Notes: generated by a model not told the origin, from the letters alone. A DNA stretch of 64,000 nucleotides from Verrucomicrobiota bacterium (GCA_026397965.1 JAPLTU010000035.1:28928-92927); one strand, 5' to 3'; positions 18,695 to 29,097 are shown, counted from the first letter of the stretch. Program-made: numbers and translations.

Positions 18695-20727
18695 CGCGGT
18701 AACGCCGCCACCCGCACCAGCGAGATGATTAGCTCGACGACCTCCGGGAGCGAGAGGTGGGTGTTATTAATCCGCGTCGCTCCATTCGGACAAACCAACG
18801 GCGCGGTCTTCCGGGTTGAGTCGAGGAGATCGCGTTGTGCCACGGCGTCGGCTTGGCCTTCGGCGGCGCGCCGTAAGCTACGCGCATCGGCATCGGCTTC
18901 CAGGAAGATCCGAACTTCCGCATCGGGTAAGACAACCGAACCGATATCACGGCCCTCCATCACGATGCCGGCAAAGCCTTGGTCCTGCGCCAGCTTTACC
19001 TGGCTACGTTGGTATTCCAAAAGGAATTGGCGGACGACCGGCAGCGCCGCGACTTTAGAAACCGCTGCATTAATTTCAGGAGTTCGTAAAGCAGTGTCTT
19101 CAGGTAGTCGACCAGCGAGTGTTAGGCGCGAAGATTGGGCGCCTTGGTGTGGGATGATTTGGGAGCCAATCTTGAGGCCGCGTAAGGCGTTACTTATCGA
19201 GGCCACGTCCGTCAGGTCTGCGCCAGCATCGACCAGCGCCCGCGTGAGGCTTCGGTAATGTGCACCGGTATCAACATGCAAGAGGCCTACGGCGTGCGCC
19301 AGTACGCGACTGGTGCTCGACTTACCCGAGGCAGCACCTCCATCGACGGAGATACGCACAAAATTCGTGCGCAAGGCTTCGAGGGCGGTGAAGAAATTTG
19401 GAAAGGTCTTTCCTGTGCAGGACGGGTCGGCAATCGCGATCCAAGGGCGTCCATCTCCAAAAAGATCGAACGAGCCCAAAACACCGAAGCTCATGGCCAT
19501 GCGATGATCTTCGTAGGTATGAATTAAAATTGGGCCGGTGGCGGCGGTCCGGCGCAAAGCGGCGCGGTCAGGATAAATCGTCAGCGCCGCCAGCTCTGGA
19601 TTCGCCTTAAGTTCAGCCGCTGATGGTACGACGCGTATACCAAGGCGTTCCAATTCGGTAGCCATGGCCAGAACACGGTCGGTTTCCTGTTTGCGGGTGT
19701 GGGCGATGCCGCGGATTTTTATCGGTTGGGTCGCTAGGGTCGCCAGCACCGCCAGCGTCAGAAAAGTATCCGAGAAAGCATTGAAATCAAAATCTCCCCC
19801 TTGGATGCCCGCCCAGCTCTGGGTTACTAATGTCCCTTGAGCGGGCCGTAAGACGGCCCCGCAGGCCGCCGCGACCTTGGCGAAGGCCGTATCTCCCTGA
19901 AGTCCGCCCTCCGCATAGCCATGGAGGCGAACGCAGGCGCGAAGTCCCGTCACGGCCGGGAGGGCGATGAAGTAACTTGCCGCCGTGGCATCAGGTTCGA
20001 TGGCATAACTCGGCTGTGGGGCCTGGTATGGGCCGCTATGATCGCATACCCATCGCCCGGTGGCGTCGCGCCGGAGGGGACGGCCAAATTGCGCACACAT
20101 CCGGGCGGTCATTTCGACGAAGGGTTCCGAAACGGTTTCACCGATCATCTTGACGGAAGCTCCCGGACATAGCGGGAAGACCATCAAGAGGGCGGAGAGC
20201 AATTGAGAAGAGGCGGCCGCATCAACCTCGAGCACACCTAATTTCCCGCTGGTATGAAGCGTGAAAGGGAAGCCCGTGGCCGGAGTTCCGTCAGCTTGCA
20301 GCGCGCGGCAACCCGCTTGGCATAAGGCGGTGAGCAACCCGGCCATGGGGCGTGAGCGCATGACCTCGTCGCCATCGAGGAAGTATTTCCCGCCAGGAGC
20401 CAGGGCGAGAAAGGCGGTCAAAAAGCGAGCGGCAGTTCCGGCATTACCGACATGTAAAGTAGCGGATAATTTTGGAATACGACCCCCGAGGCCGTGCACG
20501 CGGATCACGAGTGCAGCCTCGTCAACGGCGATTTCGAAACCAATTTCGCGAAGCGCCGCGATCAAGATTTTGGTATCTCGGCTGAAGAGCGCCCCAGTCA
20601 GGACGGTTTCACCTTCGGCCAAGGCGGCCAAGATGAGGGCGCGGTTAGTGATACTTTTCGACCCCGGGACTTGCGCGACGCCGCGCGCAGGGGTTTGAAA
20701 AGGCAGGATGATTAAAGGATCATTCAT
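18691..20727 (-). CDS. aroA-cmk: Bifunctional EPSP synthase / cytidylate kinase fusion
   Basis: This 678-residue protein joins two enzymes. Residues 1 to about 450 are 3-phosphoshikimate 1-carboxyvinyltransferase (shikimate pathway), with PGSKSITNRA near 22-31, HVGNAGTAARF and the late YEDHRMAMSF motif. From about 455 the chain continues into cytidylate kinase with P-loop VDGGAASGKSS, then DTGAHYRSLTRAL and MEGRDIGSVVLP, which phosphorylates CMP and dCMP. No stop or frameshift lies between them. The start overlaps the tyrA stop by 4 nt. In many bacteria aroA and cmk are neighbours, and fused forms are known. Confidence 0.93.
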   Translation of the reverse strand: MNDPLIILPFQTPARGVAQVPGSKSITNRALILAALAEGETVLTGALFSRDTKILIAALREIGFEIAVDEAALVIRVHGLGGRIPKLSATLHVGNAGTAARFLTAFLALAPGGKYFLDGDEVMRSRPMAGLLTALCQAGCRALQADGTPATGFPFTLHTSGKLGVLEVDAAASSQLLSALLMVFPLCPGASVKMIGETVSEPFVEMTARMCAQFGRPLRRDATGRWVCDHSGPYQAPQPSYAIEPDATAASYFIALPAVTGLRACVRLHGYAEGGLQGDTAFAKVAAACGAVLRPAQGTLVTQSWAGIQGGDFDFNAFSDTFLTLAVLATLATQPIKIRGIAHTRKQETDRVLAMATELERLGIRVVPSAAELKANPELAALTIYPDRAALRRTAATGPILIHTYEDHRMAMSFGVLGSFDLFGDGRPWIAIADPSCTGKTFPNFFTALEALRTNFVRISVDGGAASGKSSTSRVLAHAVGLLHVDTGAHYRSLTRALVDAGADLTDVASISNALRGLKIGSQIIPHQGAQSSRLTLAGRLPEDTALRTPEINAAVSKVAALPVVRQFLLEYQRSQVKLAQDQGFAGIVMEGRDIGSVVLPDAEVRIFLEADADARSLRRAAEGQADAVAQRDLLDSTRKTAPLVCPNGATRINNTHLSLPEVVELIISLVRVAALPR

Positions 20728-21578
20728 CGCGAACGATCAAGCGCCTGACGGGCGATGCGGGCCTCAGCTAAGAGTTTATGAAGGGCCCCCGCGTCGCCGC
20801 CTTCGATTGCCTGGCGTAATTCAGCGGTTCGCTCCTCGGCGATGCGTAGTCCCGTCGCGACATGACGGGCATTAGCTAAGAGAATTCCCACCCAAAGGTT
20901 TTCTTCGCCGGCGGCAATCCGGGTCGCATCCCGTAACCCTTGCCCCGCCGCAATTGGGTCAAAGGCCGGCAAACTGGCGACCGCGAGCATGAGGGCTGCC
21001 GCTGAAGCATGCGGAATATGGCTAATGGCTGCGACAATCTCATCGTGTTTGGCCGCATCCATTTCGGTGGTGTTGGAACCGAGATCCCGCCAAAACGCAT
21101 GGATTCGTTCCACGGCCACGCGCGGTTCTTGGCCGGTAGGGGTGATAAAGCAGGGCCGCCCTTCAAAGAGAGTGGCCGCCGCATGGGCCGCTCCGGCTTT
21201 CTCTGACCCAGCCATCGGGTGAGCACCCACAAAGATATTCGCTGGGGGTAAGTGGCGGGCGGCCAACTGGATGGCCAATTTAATGCTCCCCGCATCCGTC
21301 ACCAAAGCATCTGGACCCAGACCAGCGGCGATAGCCCGGAAGGTTTCTTCCGCCTTATCGACCGGGGTGGTGACCACGACCAAGTCAGCGCCGCGGACGC
21401 AATCCGCCGCCGAGTCAAAAACTTCTGCCACCCCAAACTTCTTTAACTCCTCCCGAGAGGTGACCGATCTTGACCAACAGGCCAAAGACCCGGCTAGCTT
21501 CCGGCGGGAGGCCGCCAAGAGGATGGAGCCGCCGATGAGACCGGCGCCGACGACGGCTATTCGCTTAAATTGTGCCAT
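20724..21578 (-). CDS. tyrA: Prephenate dehydrogenase
   Basis: TyrA oxidatively decarboxylates prephenate to 4-hydroxyphenylpyruvate for tyrosine synthesis. The 284-residue protein has an N-terminal NAD(P) Rossmann motif (VVGAGLIGGSI), the GAHPMAGSEKAG active-site segment and a helical C-terminal dimerisation domain with ISHIPHASAAAL. It lacks chorismate mutase and ACT domains. It is the first gene of an operon with aroA-cmk and plsC, and diverges from the gene at 21668 across 89 bp. Confidence 0.92.
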   Translation of the reverse strand: MAQFKRIAVVGAGLIGGSILLAASRRKLAGSLACWSRSVTSREELKKFGVAEVFDSAADCVRGADLVVVTTPVDKAEETFRAIAAGLGPDALVTDAGSIKLAIQLAARHLPPANIFVGAHPMAGSEKAGAAHAAATLFEGRPCFITPTGQEPRVAVERIHAFWRDLGSNTTEMDAAKHDEIVAAISHIPHASAAALMLAVASLPAFDPIAAGQGLRDATRIAAGEENLWVGILLANARHVATGLRIAEERTAELRQAIEGGDAGALHKLLAEARIARQALDRSR

Positions 21579-21667
21579 TTTCCGAGGTTGATGGTATATC
21601 TTTGATGTTCCAGCCTATGAAACTATTAAAGCAAACAAACTGCCAGCGATAAAGCAGGCAGGCACCC

Positions 21668-23434
21668 ATGTCTACCCGTCCTCCCAATCCACAGTCCGAC
21701 TTTATCCGAGGTAAAATCCTTCGCGTTCCCCAGCCGATATCGGCGACCCGGGTCGCCTTTTGGAAGAGGGTGCGCATCCTCTCAGTCGTGCTCGTTATCG
21801 CCGGTTTTAGTGCCTCGATCGGGTGGTTGATGTATAGCGACCGACGGTTTACCCGCCAAACCGAAGGGATTTTGACGGCCGAAGAGATTAGCCAGTTGCG
21901 GGTCCAGTCTCTGGATTACGAAGCCGCTTTTGCCAAGGCCCGCTTGAGTAAGAATAGTTTGGAGGAAGCGGATATCAAATTACTCGAGCAAGCGCTGCAA
22001 ACCCAGGAAGATTATGTATCGGCGCGCGGGGCCCTGGGCGCCGATAATTACCGACTCGAAGTACTGCGGCATAATCTGCACCTCATTCGCGGCGAGAATT
22101 TAAGAATGCGGGCCAATCAAGCGGAGGCTAAGGCTTTGGCTATCGCCAAGACTCAGCCGGAAGAAGCCATGAAGCTTTTAAGAGTCGCCCTGGAAAGTGA
22201 AAACGAAATCAGTAAAAAATGGCTTTTTTCCGGTTTGGTCGATTCGGGTAAAATCGCTCGCTTGGATACACGCTTGCGTAGCCTGGAGGCCGAGCCGCTC
22301 TGGCGGAAAGGCCGTATGCTGGAGAAAGAAGGCGAAGACTTGGAGGCCGCGGGGAAGTTTTCCGCCGCCGCGGATAAATATAACCAAGCCATCGAATGCG
22401 AGACGGAATTTCTCGGACGCTATCGCGATGTCCGCGACACCGAATTCAAGCGAGTCGACCTGCTTGAAGGGAAACGTGAGACCGCCTTGTCCGGTACCAC
22501 GATGATTGAAGTGGAGCAGCAGATCAAAACGGCCGAAAAAATGGAGAAGCTCAATCAGTGGCAGTCGGCCTCTCGAGTATGGAAAGATACCATCGATGCC
22601 TTCAACCTGCTTTTAGGCGAATACCCGAAAAGCCGCCACGCCGACCGGACGCGCGAGGCCAAGCTGGTCGTGCGCATGAATTTCGCCCGGGCCCACGACC
22701 AGGTCATGACGGTCTATCAAGGCGTTGAGCAACTCCATCAACAACTTCAAGGGCGGCATGCGCTTGCCGCCGCTCAGCTCGCGACGACCCATTTAGCCGC
22801 CGCCCGGAAGTTAGCGGATGAAAACACCGGGGCATTTTTATCCGAAGACCCGACGCGGCAAGAATTAGAGTTTATTGCGAACCGCGAGGCAACACTGAGG
22901 GCACTGCTTGCTACGATTGACTTATCGCTTGTGCCGCTCCCGGCGCCGTTTGCCCGCACAAAGATTTATCGCCAAGAGGTATCGCAGGGACTCTACGCCT
23001 CCCTGATGGACGCCAATCCTAGTGCCCTTCAGCGCGAAGCTCATCCCGTCGAGTCCGTCTCTTATGCCGATACCCAAATATTTTGCCAGAAGTTGGGCTG
23101 GGCCTTGGGCTCTAAGGTGAGGCTGCCAACCTTGGAGGAATTCCGTGCGGCCGCTGGCGACGTCAGCAAACTCCCGGCTGGGAATCAGGCTTGGACGTTT
23201 GAGAATACCGACGGGGTGAATACGCGCCCCGTAGCCACCTCGCAGGCTAACGTTTTAGGAATTTACGATATTTTGGGAAATGTCGAAGAATGGACAAACA
23301 CCGAAACCGCCGGTGGGCTGGGGCAGGTCGTCGGGGGTAGCGTGACTTCTCCCGCCGCGCCCGGGCTGGTTGTAAGGAGCGTCAATAAGAGAGAGAAAAG
23401 AAGGACCCTGGGCTTTCGCATTATCATAGATTAA
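21668..23434 (+). CDS. Membrane-anchored coiled-coil protein with degenerate SUMF1/FGE-like domain
   Basis: This 588-residue protein has a cytoplasmic N-terminus, one membrane segment (about residues 38-56), a long helical part with repeated TPR-like stretches (about 60-415), and a C-terminal domain resembling the formylglycine-generating enzyme fold. The last is shown by YRQEVSQGLYASLM, HPVESVSYADTQIFCQKLG, RLPTLEEF, LGNVEEWT and the closing LGFRIII. The region that holds the paired catalytic cysteines in true FGE does not contain them, so the domain is probably structural or ligand-binding. Function is unknown. Confidence 0.65.
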   Translation: MSTRPPNPQSDFIRGKILRVPQPISATRVAFWKRVRILSVVLVIAGFSASIGWLMYSDRRFTRQTEGILTAEEISQLRVQSLDYEAAFAKARLSKNSLEEADIKLLEQALQTQEDYVSARGALGADNYRLEVLRHNLHLIRGENLRMRANQAEAKALAIAKTQPEEAMKLLRVALESENEISKKWLFSGLVDSGKIARLDTRLRSLEAEPLWRKGRMLEKEGEDLEAAGKFSAAADKYNQAIECETEFLGRYRDVRDTEFKRVDLLEGKRETALSGTTMIEVEQQIKTAEKMEKLNQWQSASRVWKDTIDAFNLLLGEYPKSRHADRTREAKLVVRMNFARAHDQVMTVYQGVEQLHQQLQGRHALAAAQLATTHLAAARKLADENTGAFLSEDPTRQELEFIANREATLRALLATIDLSLVPLPAPFARTKIYRQEVSQGLYASLMDANPSALQREAHPVESVSYADTQIFCQKLGWALGSKVRLPTLEEFRAAAGDVSKLPAGNQAWTFENTDGVNTRPVATSQANVLGIYDILGNVEEWTNTETAGGLGQVVGGSVTSPAAPGLVVRSVNKREKRRTLGFRIIID

Positions 23435-23524
23435 GAATGTCTCAAGAATGCCCATGGGTTAATGAGGGGTGTTAGTTTGACTATATTATAGATAAAAATA
23501 ACTTTGAGTGATTAATCATCATTT

Positions 23525-25426
23525 ATGCCGACGCCCGTCAGTCCCCTTCAGAGAGTTAGCTTCTATGCTGCAATCTACGGAGTCCTCGCGGCTCTTTGCT
23601 TATGGTTTGCCTACGAATTCCGCTTTGGCGGCTTTATCGTAGGGAATTTGATTGATGCCCAAACCGCCGATCAATTCCTTAATCACCAGCGGCCGTTGGC
23701 TTTGTTGTGGATCGTTCCCCTTAAAGTAATCGCCTTGTTCCTGATAGGGCAATTTAGGGGAGTCTTTTACTATTTCCGCCTGCCTGATGCACTCCGGCTG
23801 GTCCTCGCGCTCTTCGTCACTTCGATCGTCATGTTCCTCGCTTCCTCCTTCATCGGGGACGCCGACCCCTATGGTGCACTTAAAATCCCGCGGGGTGTGA
23901 TTCTCACCGACTTCAATCTCTCGCTGGTTATTTTTATCGGCTTCCGGGTCGTTATCCGGACTTTACGCGAACGTTTTTTGGGGAAAGATAGCGAAACGCG
24001 CGGCACCGTTGAGCGGGTCGCGATTATCGGGGCGGGACAGGCGGGTGAGGAATTAGTGGCGAATCTCTTAGCTCGTCGCGGGCACGGTCTTTTGCCGGTC
24101 TGTTTCCTCGATGATAATATCCGAAAGCACGGTTTAGATATCCATGGTATCAGAGTGGTCGGCGGTCCTGAGTTGATTTCAAAAATAAACGAAAAATTCG
24201 GAGTTAGCGAAATTATTTTAGCGTTACCGATGACCAGCGCGAAGCGAATCCGGGAGATTAGCACGCTGGCAGCGGCCAATAATTTACGCGTCCTGACGGT
24301 ACCCTCGCTGACGGAACTGGCGGGCGGGAAAGTAAGAGCCACCGACCTCCGGCCGGTCTCCGTTGAAGACTTATTGGGCCGAGAACCCGCCGTCCTGGAT
24401 AATAATGCGATTGCTGCGATGATTACTGGTCGGACAGTTTTAGTGACCGGGGCTGGCGGCAGTATTGGTCGAGAAATCTGCCACCAGATTGCCACCCGTG
24501 GGGCTGCCCGCCTAATTCTGGTCGAACAATGCGAGGTTCTCCTTTTCCAGATCGAGCAAGAACTCATCGAAAAGGGGCAAGGCGCAATCATCACGCCGCT
24601 CATCGGCGATGTGACCGACGCTTCCAGGATGCGGGAAATTTTTAAGCGGTATTGTCCCGCCTTAGTCTTACATGCCGCCGCCCACAAGCATGTGCCTATG
24701 ATGGAATCTCAGCCGGGTGAGGCCCTGAAGAATAACGCGCTTGGTACCGCCATGGTGGCGGAGCTGGCCTCCGAATTTAATGCGGAGCAGTTCGTCCTGA
24801 TTTCTTCGGATAAGGCCGTTAACCCCACCAACGTGATGGGCGCGACGAAACGGTTGGCTGAAATGATTGTGCAAGCGATGCAGGCCCGCCCGGGGAACCT
24901 TACAAAATTTTGCGCCGTCCGCTTCGGTAATGTCCTCGGCTCTTCCGGTTCGGTTATCCCATTATTTAAAAAACAAATCATGGCAGGAGGACCCGTGACG
25001 TTAACCCATCCCGACGTGCAGCGTTATTTCATGACCATCCCAGAGGCGGTCGGGCTGGTCTTGCAATCTGCGACCTTAGGGCAAAGCGGCGAGATTCTCG
25101 TCTTGGAAATGGGCAAACCATTAAAAATTCTCGATGTGGCCAAGCAATTGATAGAGCTCAGCGGGTTCCGCTCAGGGGTCGATATTGAGATTAAGATTGT
25201 CGGCCTCCGACCTGGCGAAAAATTAGTGGAGGAGCTGCATCATGAGGGTGAGGCCTATCAGCCAACGTCCCACCCGCGGGTTTATCGATTTGTCACCCCG
25301 CCCCCATTGTATGCCCATCTCGCCAAGGTGGTTGACGGGGTGCAGAGGTTGTTAGACCAAGACCGTAATGCTTGTAAGCAGGGGATAAAGGCACTCGTCC
25401 CCGAATACGTACCCTACACCGAATAG
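23525..25426 (+). CDS. CapD/WbpM-type nucleotide-sugar 4,6-dehydratase, membrane-bound
   Basis: This 633-residue enzyme has about four N-terminal membrane helices, a CoA-binding-like Rossmann domain ([18 protein letters not shown]), and a catalytic short-chain dehydrogenase domain from about residue 305. The latter has NAD motif [24 protein letters not shown] and [17 protein letters not shown]. In this long WbpM/PglF class a Met replaces the usual catalytic Tyr, as seen here. It probably dehydrates UDP-GlcNAc for surface polysaccharide or glycan synthesis. No glycosyltransferase cluster is attached; the next genes are purEK. Confidence 0.85.
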   Translation: MPTPVSPLQRVSFYAAIYGVLAALCLWFAYEFRFGGFIVGNLIDAQTADQFLNHQRPLALLWIVPLKVIALFLIGQFRGVFYYFRLPDALRLVLALFVTSIVMFLASSFIGDADPYGALKIPRGVILTDFNLSLVIFIGFRVVIRTLRERFLGKDSETRGTVERVAIIGAGQAGEELVANLLARRGHGLLPVCFLDDNIRKHGLDIHGIRVVGGPELISKINEKFGVSEIILALPMTSAKRIREISTLAAANNLRVLTVPSLTELAGGKVRATDLRPVSVEDLLGREPAVLDNNAIAAMITGRTVLVTGAGGSIGREICHQIATRGAARLILVEQCEVLLFQIEQELIEKGQGAIITPLIGDVTDASRMREIFKRYCPALVLHAAAHKHVPMMESQPGEALKNNALGTAMVAELASEFNAEQFVLISSDKAVNPTNVMGATKRLAEMIVQAMQARPGNLTKFCAVRFGNVLGSSGSVIPLFKKQIMAGGPVTLTHPDVQRYFMTIPEAVGLVLQSATLGQSGEILVLEMGKPLKILDVAKQLIELSGFRSGVDIEIKIVGLRPGEKLVEELHHEGEAYQPTSHPRVYRFVTPPPLYAHLAKVVDGVQRLLDQDRNACKQGIKALVPEYVPYTE

Positions 25427-25449
25427 ATTTTAAGGTTCGGGCTTCACAG

Positions 25450-26001
25450 ATGAGCCGAGAGTTGCACGCTAAAGCCATGGCTCGCTCATCTTCTTCCAGC
25501 CCGCAGGTAGGCATTATCATGGGTTCGCAGTCAGACTGGGAGACGATGGTCAACGCGGCTGACACGCTCAAGCGCCTCGGTATTTCTTTTGAAACCGAAG
25601 TGGTGAGCGCCCACCGAACGCCGATGAAGTTGAAAGATTACGCTCTGGCCGCCCGTCGTCGGGGGCTAAAGGTCATCATCGCTGGCGCCGGTGGCGCCGC
25701 CCATTTGCCCGGCATGGTCGCGGCGATGACTTCTCTGCCCGTCTTAGGCGTACCTGTGCAGTCCAAATCCTTGGATGGCATCGATTCGTTACTCTCCATC
25801 GTCCAGATGCCCGCTGGGGTACCAGTGCATACTTTCGCCATCGGCCGGGCCGGTGCCATTAACGCCGCCCTGGGCGCCGCCGCCATCTTAGCCCTCTCCG
25901 ACTTAAAGATCGCCGTGAAGCTCGATCATTATCGCGCCGAACAAACGAAAGCGGTCTTGGCTAATCCGCAGCCTGGAAAAAAGGGCGTAAAGAAACGCTA
26001 A
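25450..26001 (+). CDS. purE: N5-carboxyaminoimidazole ribonucleotide mutase
   Basis: PurE class I rearranges N5-CAIR to CAIR in purine synthesis, using the product of PurK encoded next. The motifs [21 protein letters not shown] and [15 protein letters not shown] are intact. The protein is 183 residues from 25450; a second in-frame ATG at 25477 gives 174 residues, nearer the family norm, and cannot be excluded. purK follows after 3 nt. Confidence 0.93.
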   Translation: MSRELHAKAMARSSSSSPQVGIIMGSQSDWETMVNAADTLKRLGISFETEVVSAHRTPMKLKDYALAARRRGLKVIIAGAGGAAHLPGMVAAMTSLPVLGVPVQSKSLDGIDSLLSIVQMPAGVPVHTFAIGRAGAINAALGAAAILALSDLKIAVKLDHYRAEQTKAVLANPQPGKKGVKKR

Positions 26002-26004
26002 GCC

Positions 26005-27138
26005 ATGGAGCGGCCATTATTACCCGGCGGTACGGTGGGGATTTTAGGCGGCGGACAGCTCGGCCGGATGTCCGCCTTGGCAGCCCGTCGTCTGGGTTAT
26101 AAGGTGCGTACTTTTGACCCGTCGGCGAGTGCTTGCGCCGCTGGCGTAGCGGATGAGCATATCACGGCGGAATGGAATGACATCGCGGCGTTGCAACGTT
26201 TTGCGTCGGGTTGTGGCCGGATCACTTTGGAATTCGAAAATATTCCGCCGGCAACTGTCGAGCTTCTCTCCAAATCAGTTCCGTGCCACCCCTCGGCTAA
26301 CGTGCTGGCGATTTGTCAGAATCGTCGCCGCGAAAAGGAATTTCTCCGCGCCTCTGGTATCCCTTGCGCGAACTTCGCCGTGGTGTCGTCGCTCACAGAA
26401 CTTCAGGCCGCCGTGAAGACCGTCGGTTTTCCCTGCGTACTGAAGACCGCTGATTTCGGCTATGATGGCAAAGGTCAGTTCAAATTGCCCACCGAGGCTG
26501 CCGACCTTAAGGAAGCGTGGGATAAAATCGGCGGAGCGGTCGGCGTCCTCGAAGCGTGGGTACCATTCCAACTGGAGATCTCCGTGCTCGTCGCCCGCAC
26601 GGTCGATGGTCGTACCGCCGTCTATGACCCTGCGGAGAATATTCATCGCAATCACATCTTACACCTATCGATTTCTCCAGCTCGCATCAGTGAGAGCACG
26701 AGCAACGAAGCCAAATCTTTGGCCGTGAGCATCGCCGAGAAGATCGACCTCGTGGGGCTGCTCGCCGTGGAGATGTTCGTGAAGGACGGGCGGATTATCG
26801 TGAACGAACTCGCCCCCCGCCCACATAACAGCGGCCACCAGACTTTTGACGCCCATCAGACGAGTCAGTTCGAGCAACATATCCGGGCGGTGTGCGGCTT
26901 GCCGCTCGGCGGGACCAAACCATTCGTTCCTTCCGCGATGGTGAACCTGCTTGGCGATCTCTGGCGCGGCGGCCAAGAGCCCGACTGGACCAAGGTCCTT
27001 GCCGATCCGTCCGCAAAACTTCATCTTTACGACAAGGGCAAGGCTGCCCCAGGCCGCAAGATGGGTCATATCACCGTTACGTCTTCGACGCTCGAAGAAG
27101 CGATTCGCCGAGCCGAGGCCCTGCACGCCGCGCTCTGA
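26005..27138 (+). CDS. purK: N5-carboxyaminoimidazole ribonucleotide synthase
   Basis: PurK is an ATP-grasp enzyme that carboxylates AIR with bicarbonate. The 377-residue protein opens with GTVGILGGGQLGRM, has the ATP-binding FPCVLKTADFGYDGKGQ segment, and ends with the metal site and clamp NELAPRPHNSGHQTFDA. It forms a two-gene operon with purE and is followed with zero gap by a convergent membrane-protein gene. Confidence 0.95.
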   Translation: MERPLLPGGTVGILGGGQLGRMSALAARRLGYKVRTFDPSASACAAGVADEHITAEWNDIAALQRFASGCGRITLEFENIPPATVELLSKSVPCHPSANVLAICQNRRREKEFLRASGIPCANFAVVSSLTELQAAVKTVGFPCVLKTADFGYDGKGQFKLPTEAADLKEAWDKIGGAVGVLEAWVPFQLEISVLVARTVDGRTAVYDPAENIHRNHILHLSISPARISESTSNEAKSLAVSIAEKIDLVGLLAVEMFVKDGRIIVNELAPRPHNSGHQTFDAHQTSQFEQHIRAVCGLPLGGTKPFVPSAMVNLLGDLWRGGQEPDWTKVLADPSAKLHLYDKGKAAPGRKMGHITVTSSTLEEAIRRAEALHAAL

Positions 27139-27591
27139 TCAGTCGAGCAACTCGGGCTTACGGCTGAAGAGCTCGAGCGGAATTTGGCCCAAGCTCAGGA
27201 ACAGCAGGATGGCCTGGAAGACAGGAATCTTCGCCTTCATGTGCGCGGCCTGCGCAATGTAATTTTTAGCCATCACTTCAGAAATCATTGCGAAGGCAAA
27301 AATCACCGAGGTGACGCAAAGAATGGCAAATAAAATATTCCAGGTTTTGCGGTCGGCGATGGCACGCCAAGGAAGAAACAGCAGGCCGGCGTAAGCGACC
27401 AAGAACCATGATTCGACGCGGAGCGCGATGGGAAAAGTCACCGCCGCCGGATGCCATCGCGGTGCAAGATGGAGCGGACCGAGCACGATACCACCGACCA
27501 GTTCATTAATCCCGAGCCCTAAGCAAAGAGCGCCGAAGAGCAGAGCAATCAAGCGGGCGTAGCGGATTCTTTGGGTGGCGGTATCATTCAT
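27139..27591 (-). CDS. Four-helix hypothetical membrane protein
   Basis: This 150-residue protein, which I do not recognise, has about four hydrophobic segments: ARLIALLFGALCLGLGINEL, a segment around VESWFLVAYAGLLFLP, ILFAILCVTSVIFAFAM and VFQAILLFLSLGQIPLEL. No catalytic or metal-binding motif is visible. It is convergent with purK and lies upstream of nothing obviously co-transcribed; prmA on the same strand stops 40 bp away. Confidence 0.6.
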   Translation of the reverse strand: MNDTATQRIRYARLIALLFGALCLGLGINELVGGIVLGPLHLAPRWHPAAVTFPIALRVESWFLVAYAGLLFLPWRAIADRKTWNILFAILCVTSVIFAFAMISEVMAKNYIAQAAHMKAKIPVFQAILLFLSLGQIPLELFSRKPELLD

Positions 27592-27631
27592 GACGAAGAG
27601 AGAAGAGGGAAGAGCGGTGATGGCAAGCGCC

Positions 27632-28519
27632 TCAGAGCGGACGGAATACCGCGACGTCGCTCCATTCGCCCATGATGCGACCGTCAGATTTCATGCCTTC
27701 ACCCCAGGCCTCGCGACCTTTGGCCTCAAAGTGAGCGCGGACAGAATCCTGTTCCTTGGCTAAGATGCCACTCAATGCGAGGACGCCGCCGGGACTGACT
27801 GAAGCGATGAGGTTATCCGCATAGATGCAGAGGACGTCGCTGATAATATTCGCTAAGACGACATCCGCTTGGCCGGTAAGTTTAAAGCCTTCCTCTAAGC
27901 CCGCATGATGGAAAGCGACGGTATCATCGACGATGCCGTTGTCTTTGCGATTCGCGATACTGACGCGCACCGATTCTGGGTCACGGTCGAAGCCGGCGAT
28001 GCGACCACAACCAAGTTTAGCCGCGGAGAGTGCGAGGATGCCCGATCCGCAACCCGCATCCGTTACGGATACTTTGGCGGCGGCATGGGATTCAAGAAAA
28101 TCCATGAGTCGGATGGCGCAGAGGCGCGTTGTGGGGTGGTCTCCGGTTCCAAACGCTAATCCTGCGTCGAACCAGATGACGGCCGCGCCGGCTGGCACGG
28201 CATATTGTCCGCGCATCCAGGCGGGTACCCAGTGCAGCCGACCATAATCCCAAGGCTTGAGATGTTCTTTGTAGGCCTCCTTCCAGTCCTTGTCGGCGAG
28301 AACGGTTTCTTCGTAACTTTCCGGGAGCTTCTTGAATGCCTTGCGCAGGCCGACCCAAGCCTCGTCGGCTTCGGCTTTGGTTTCGAAATACCCCATGACA
28401 AAATGCGGCTTCCCCGGGCCTTCATGGAAAAGCATCCAAGACGACCGCGTTAATTCGCAGAAATGATCCTCCAAGGGTTGTACCATATCCTCATGGATGG
28501 GGGAGCGAAGTTCGATCAT
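27632..28519 (-). CDS. prmA: Ribosomal protein L11 methyltransferase
   Basis: PrmA trimethylates ribosomal protein L11 using S-adenosylmethionine. The 295-residue protein has an N-terminal substrate domain, the linker signature LAFGTGDHPTTRLC, the SAM-binding motif DAGCGSGILALSAAKLG and the VVLANIISDVL motif IV, all typical of PrmA. Its start overlaps the purN stop by 4 nt (ATGA), so the two are translated together. Confidence 0.92.
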   Translation of the reverse strand: MIELRSPIHEDMVQPLEDHFCELTRSSWMLFHEGPGKPHFVMGYFETKAEADEAWVGLRKAFKKLPESYEETVLADKDWKEAYKEHLKPWDYGRLHWVPAWMRGQYAVPAGAAVIWFDAGLAFGTGDHPTTRLCAIRLMDFLESHAAAKVSVTDAGCGSGILALSAAKLGCGRIAGFDRDPESVRVSIANRKDNGIVDDTVAFHHAGLEEGFKLTGQADVVLANIISDVLCIYADNLIASVSPGGVLALSGILAKEQDSVRAHFEAKGREAWGEGMKSDGRIMGEWSDVAVFRPL

Positions 28520-29097
28520 CGGGACAAGCTTTGGCTTAACTGGGCAATCACGGCTGGCAGAAGCGCGTGTTCCGCCGCATGGATTTTTTGGGAAAAAGTT
28601 TCAAGAGTATCTCCAGATTCACGGCCTACCCGACTTTGTCCAAGATGAGCTCCCCCATCGATGTCGGCATTGACCCAATGAACAGTACAGCCGCTTTCAT
28701 TAACGCCGGCTGTCCAGGCTTGGCCGATAGCGTCCAGTCCGGGGAAGGCCGGAAGCAGGCTGGGGTGCAGATTGATCATCCGGCCTGCGAAGGCCTCAAG
28801 GAGAGGGGCCTTGATGACCCGCATGAAGCCCGCGAGAACAACCAAATCGACGCGAGCCGCGATTAAAGCCTCGGCCCAGGCTTGCTCGCGTTCAGGCGAG
28901 AATTTTGTTTTAAAAGAGCCGGTATCGAGGAATTGGGCCGGGACGCCAAACCTTGGTCCGAGCTCCAGCATCTTGGCGGTGGGGTTGTCGCAATAGATGC
29001 CCACGACTTTGGCCTGACCCAGCCGGCCCTCCGCTTGGGCGCGAAGGACGGCTTCGGCATTAGAGCCGCGACCAGAGCCAAGAAGGGCAACGCGCAT
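28516..29097 (-). CDS. purN: Phosphoribosylglycinamide formyltransferase
   Basis: PurN transfers a formyl group from 10-formyl-THF to GAR in purine synthesis. The 193-residue protein has the phosphate loop ALLGSGRGSNAEA and the formyl-transfer motif INLHPSLLPAFPGLDAIGQA with catalytic Asn and His. The SGCTVHWVNADIDGG segment carries the catalytic Asp. The usual GxHA after PAFP reads GLDA here. It is the first gene of the purN-prmA pair. Confidence 0.93.
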   Translation of the reverse strand: MRVALLGSGRGSNAEAVLRAQAEGRLGQAKVVGIYCDNPTAKMLELGPRFGVPAQFLDTGSFKTKFSPEREQAWAEALIAARVDLVVLAGFMRVIKAPLLEAFAGRMINLHPSLLPAFPGLDAIGQAWTAGVNESGCTVHWVNADIDGGAHLGQSRVGRESGDTLETFSQKIHAAEHALLPAVIAQLSQSLSR

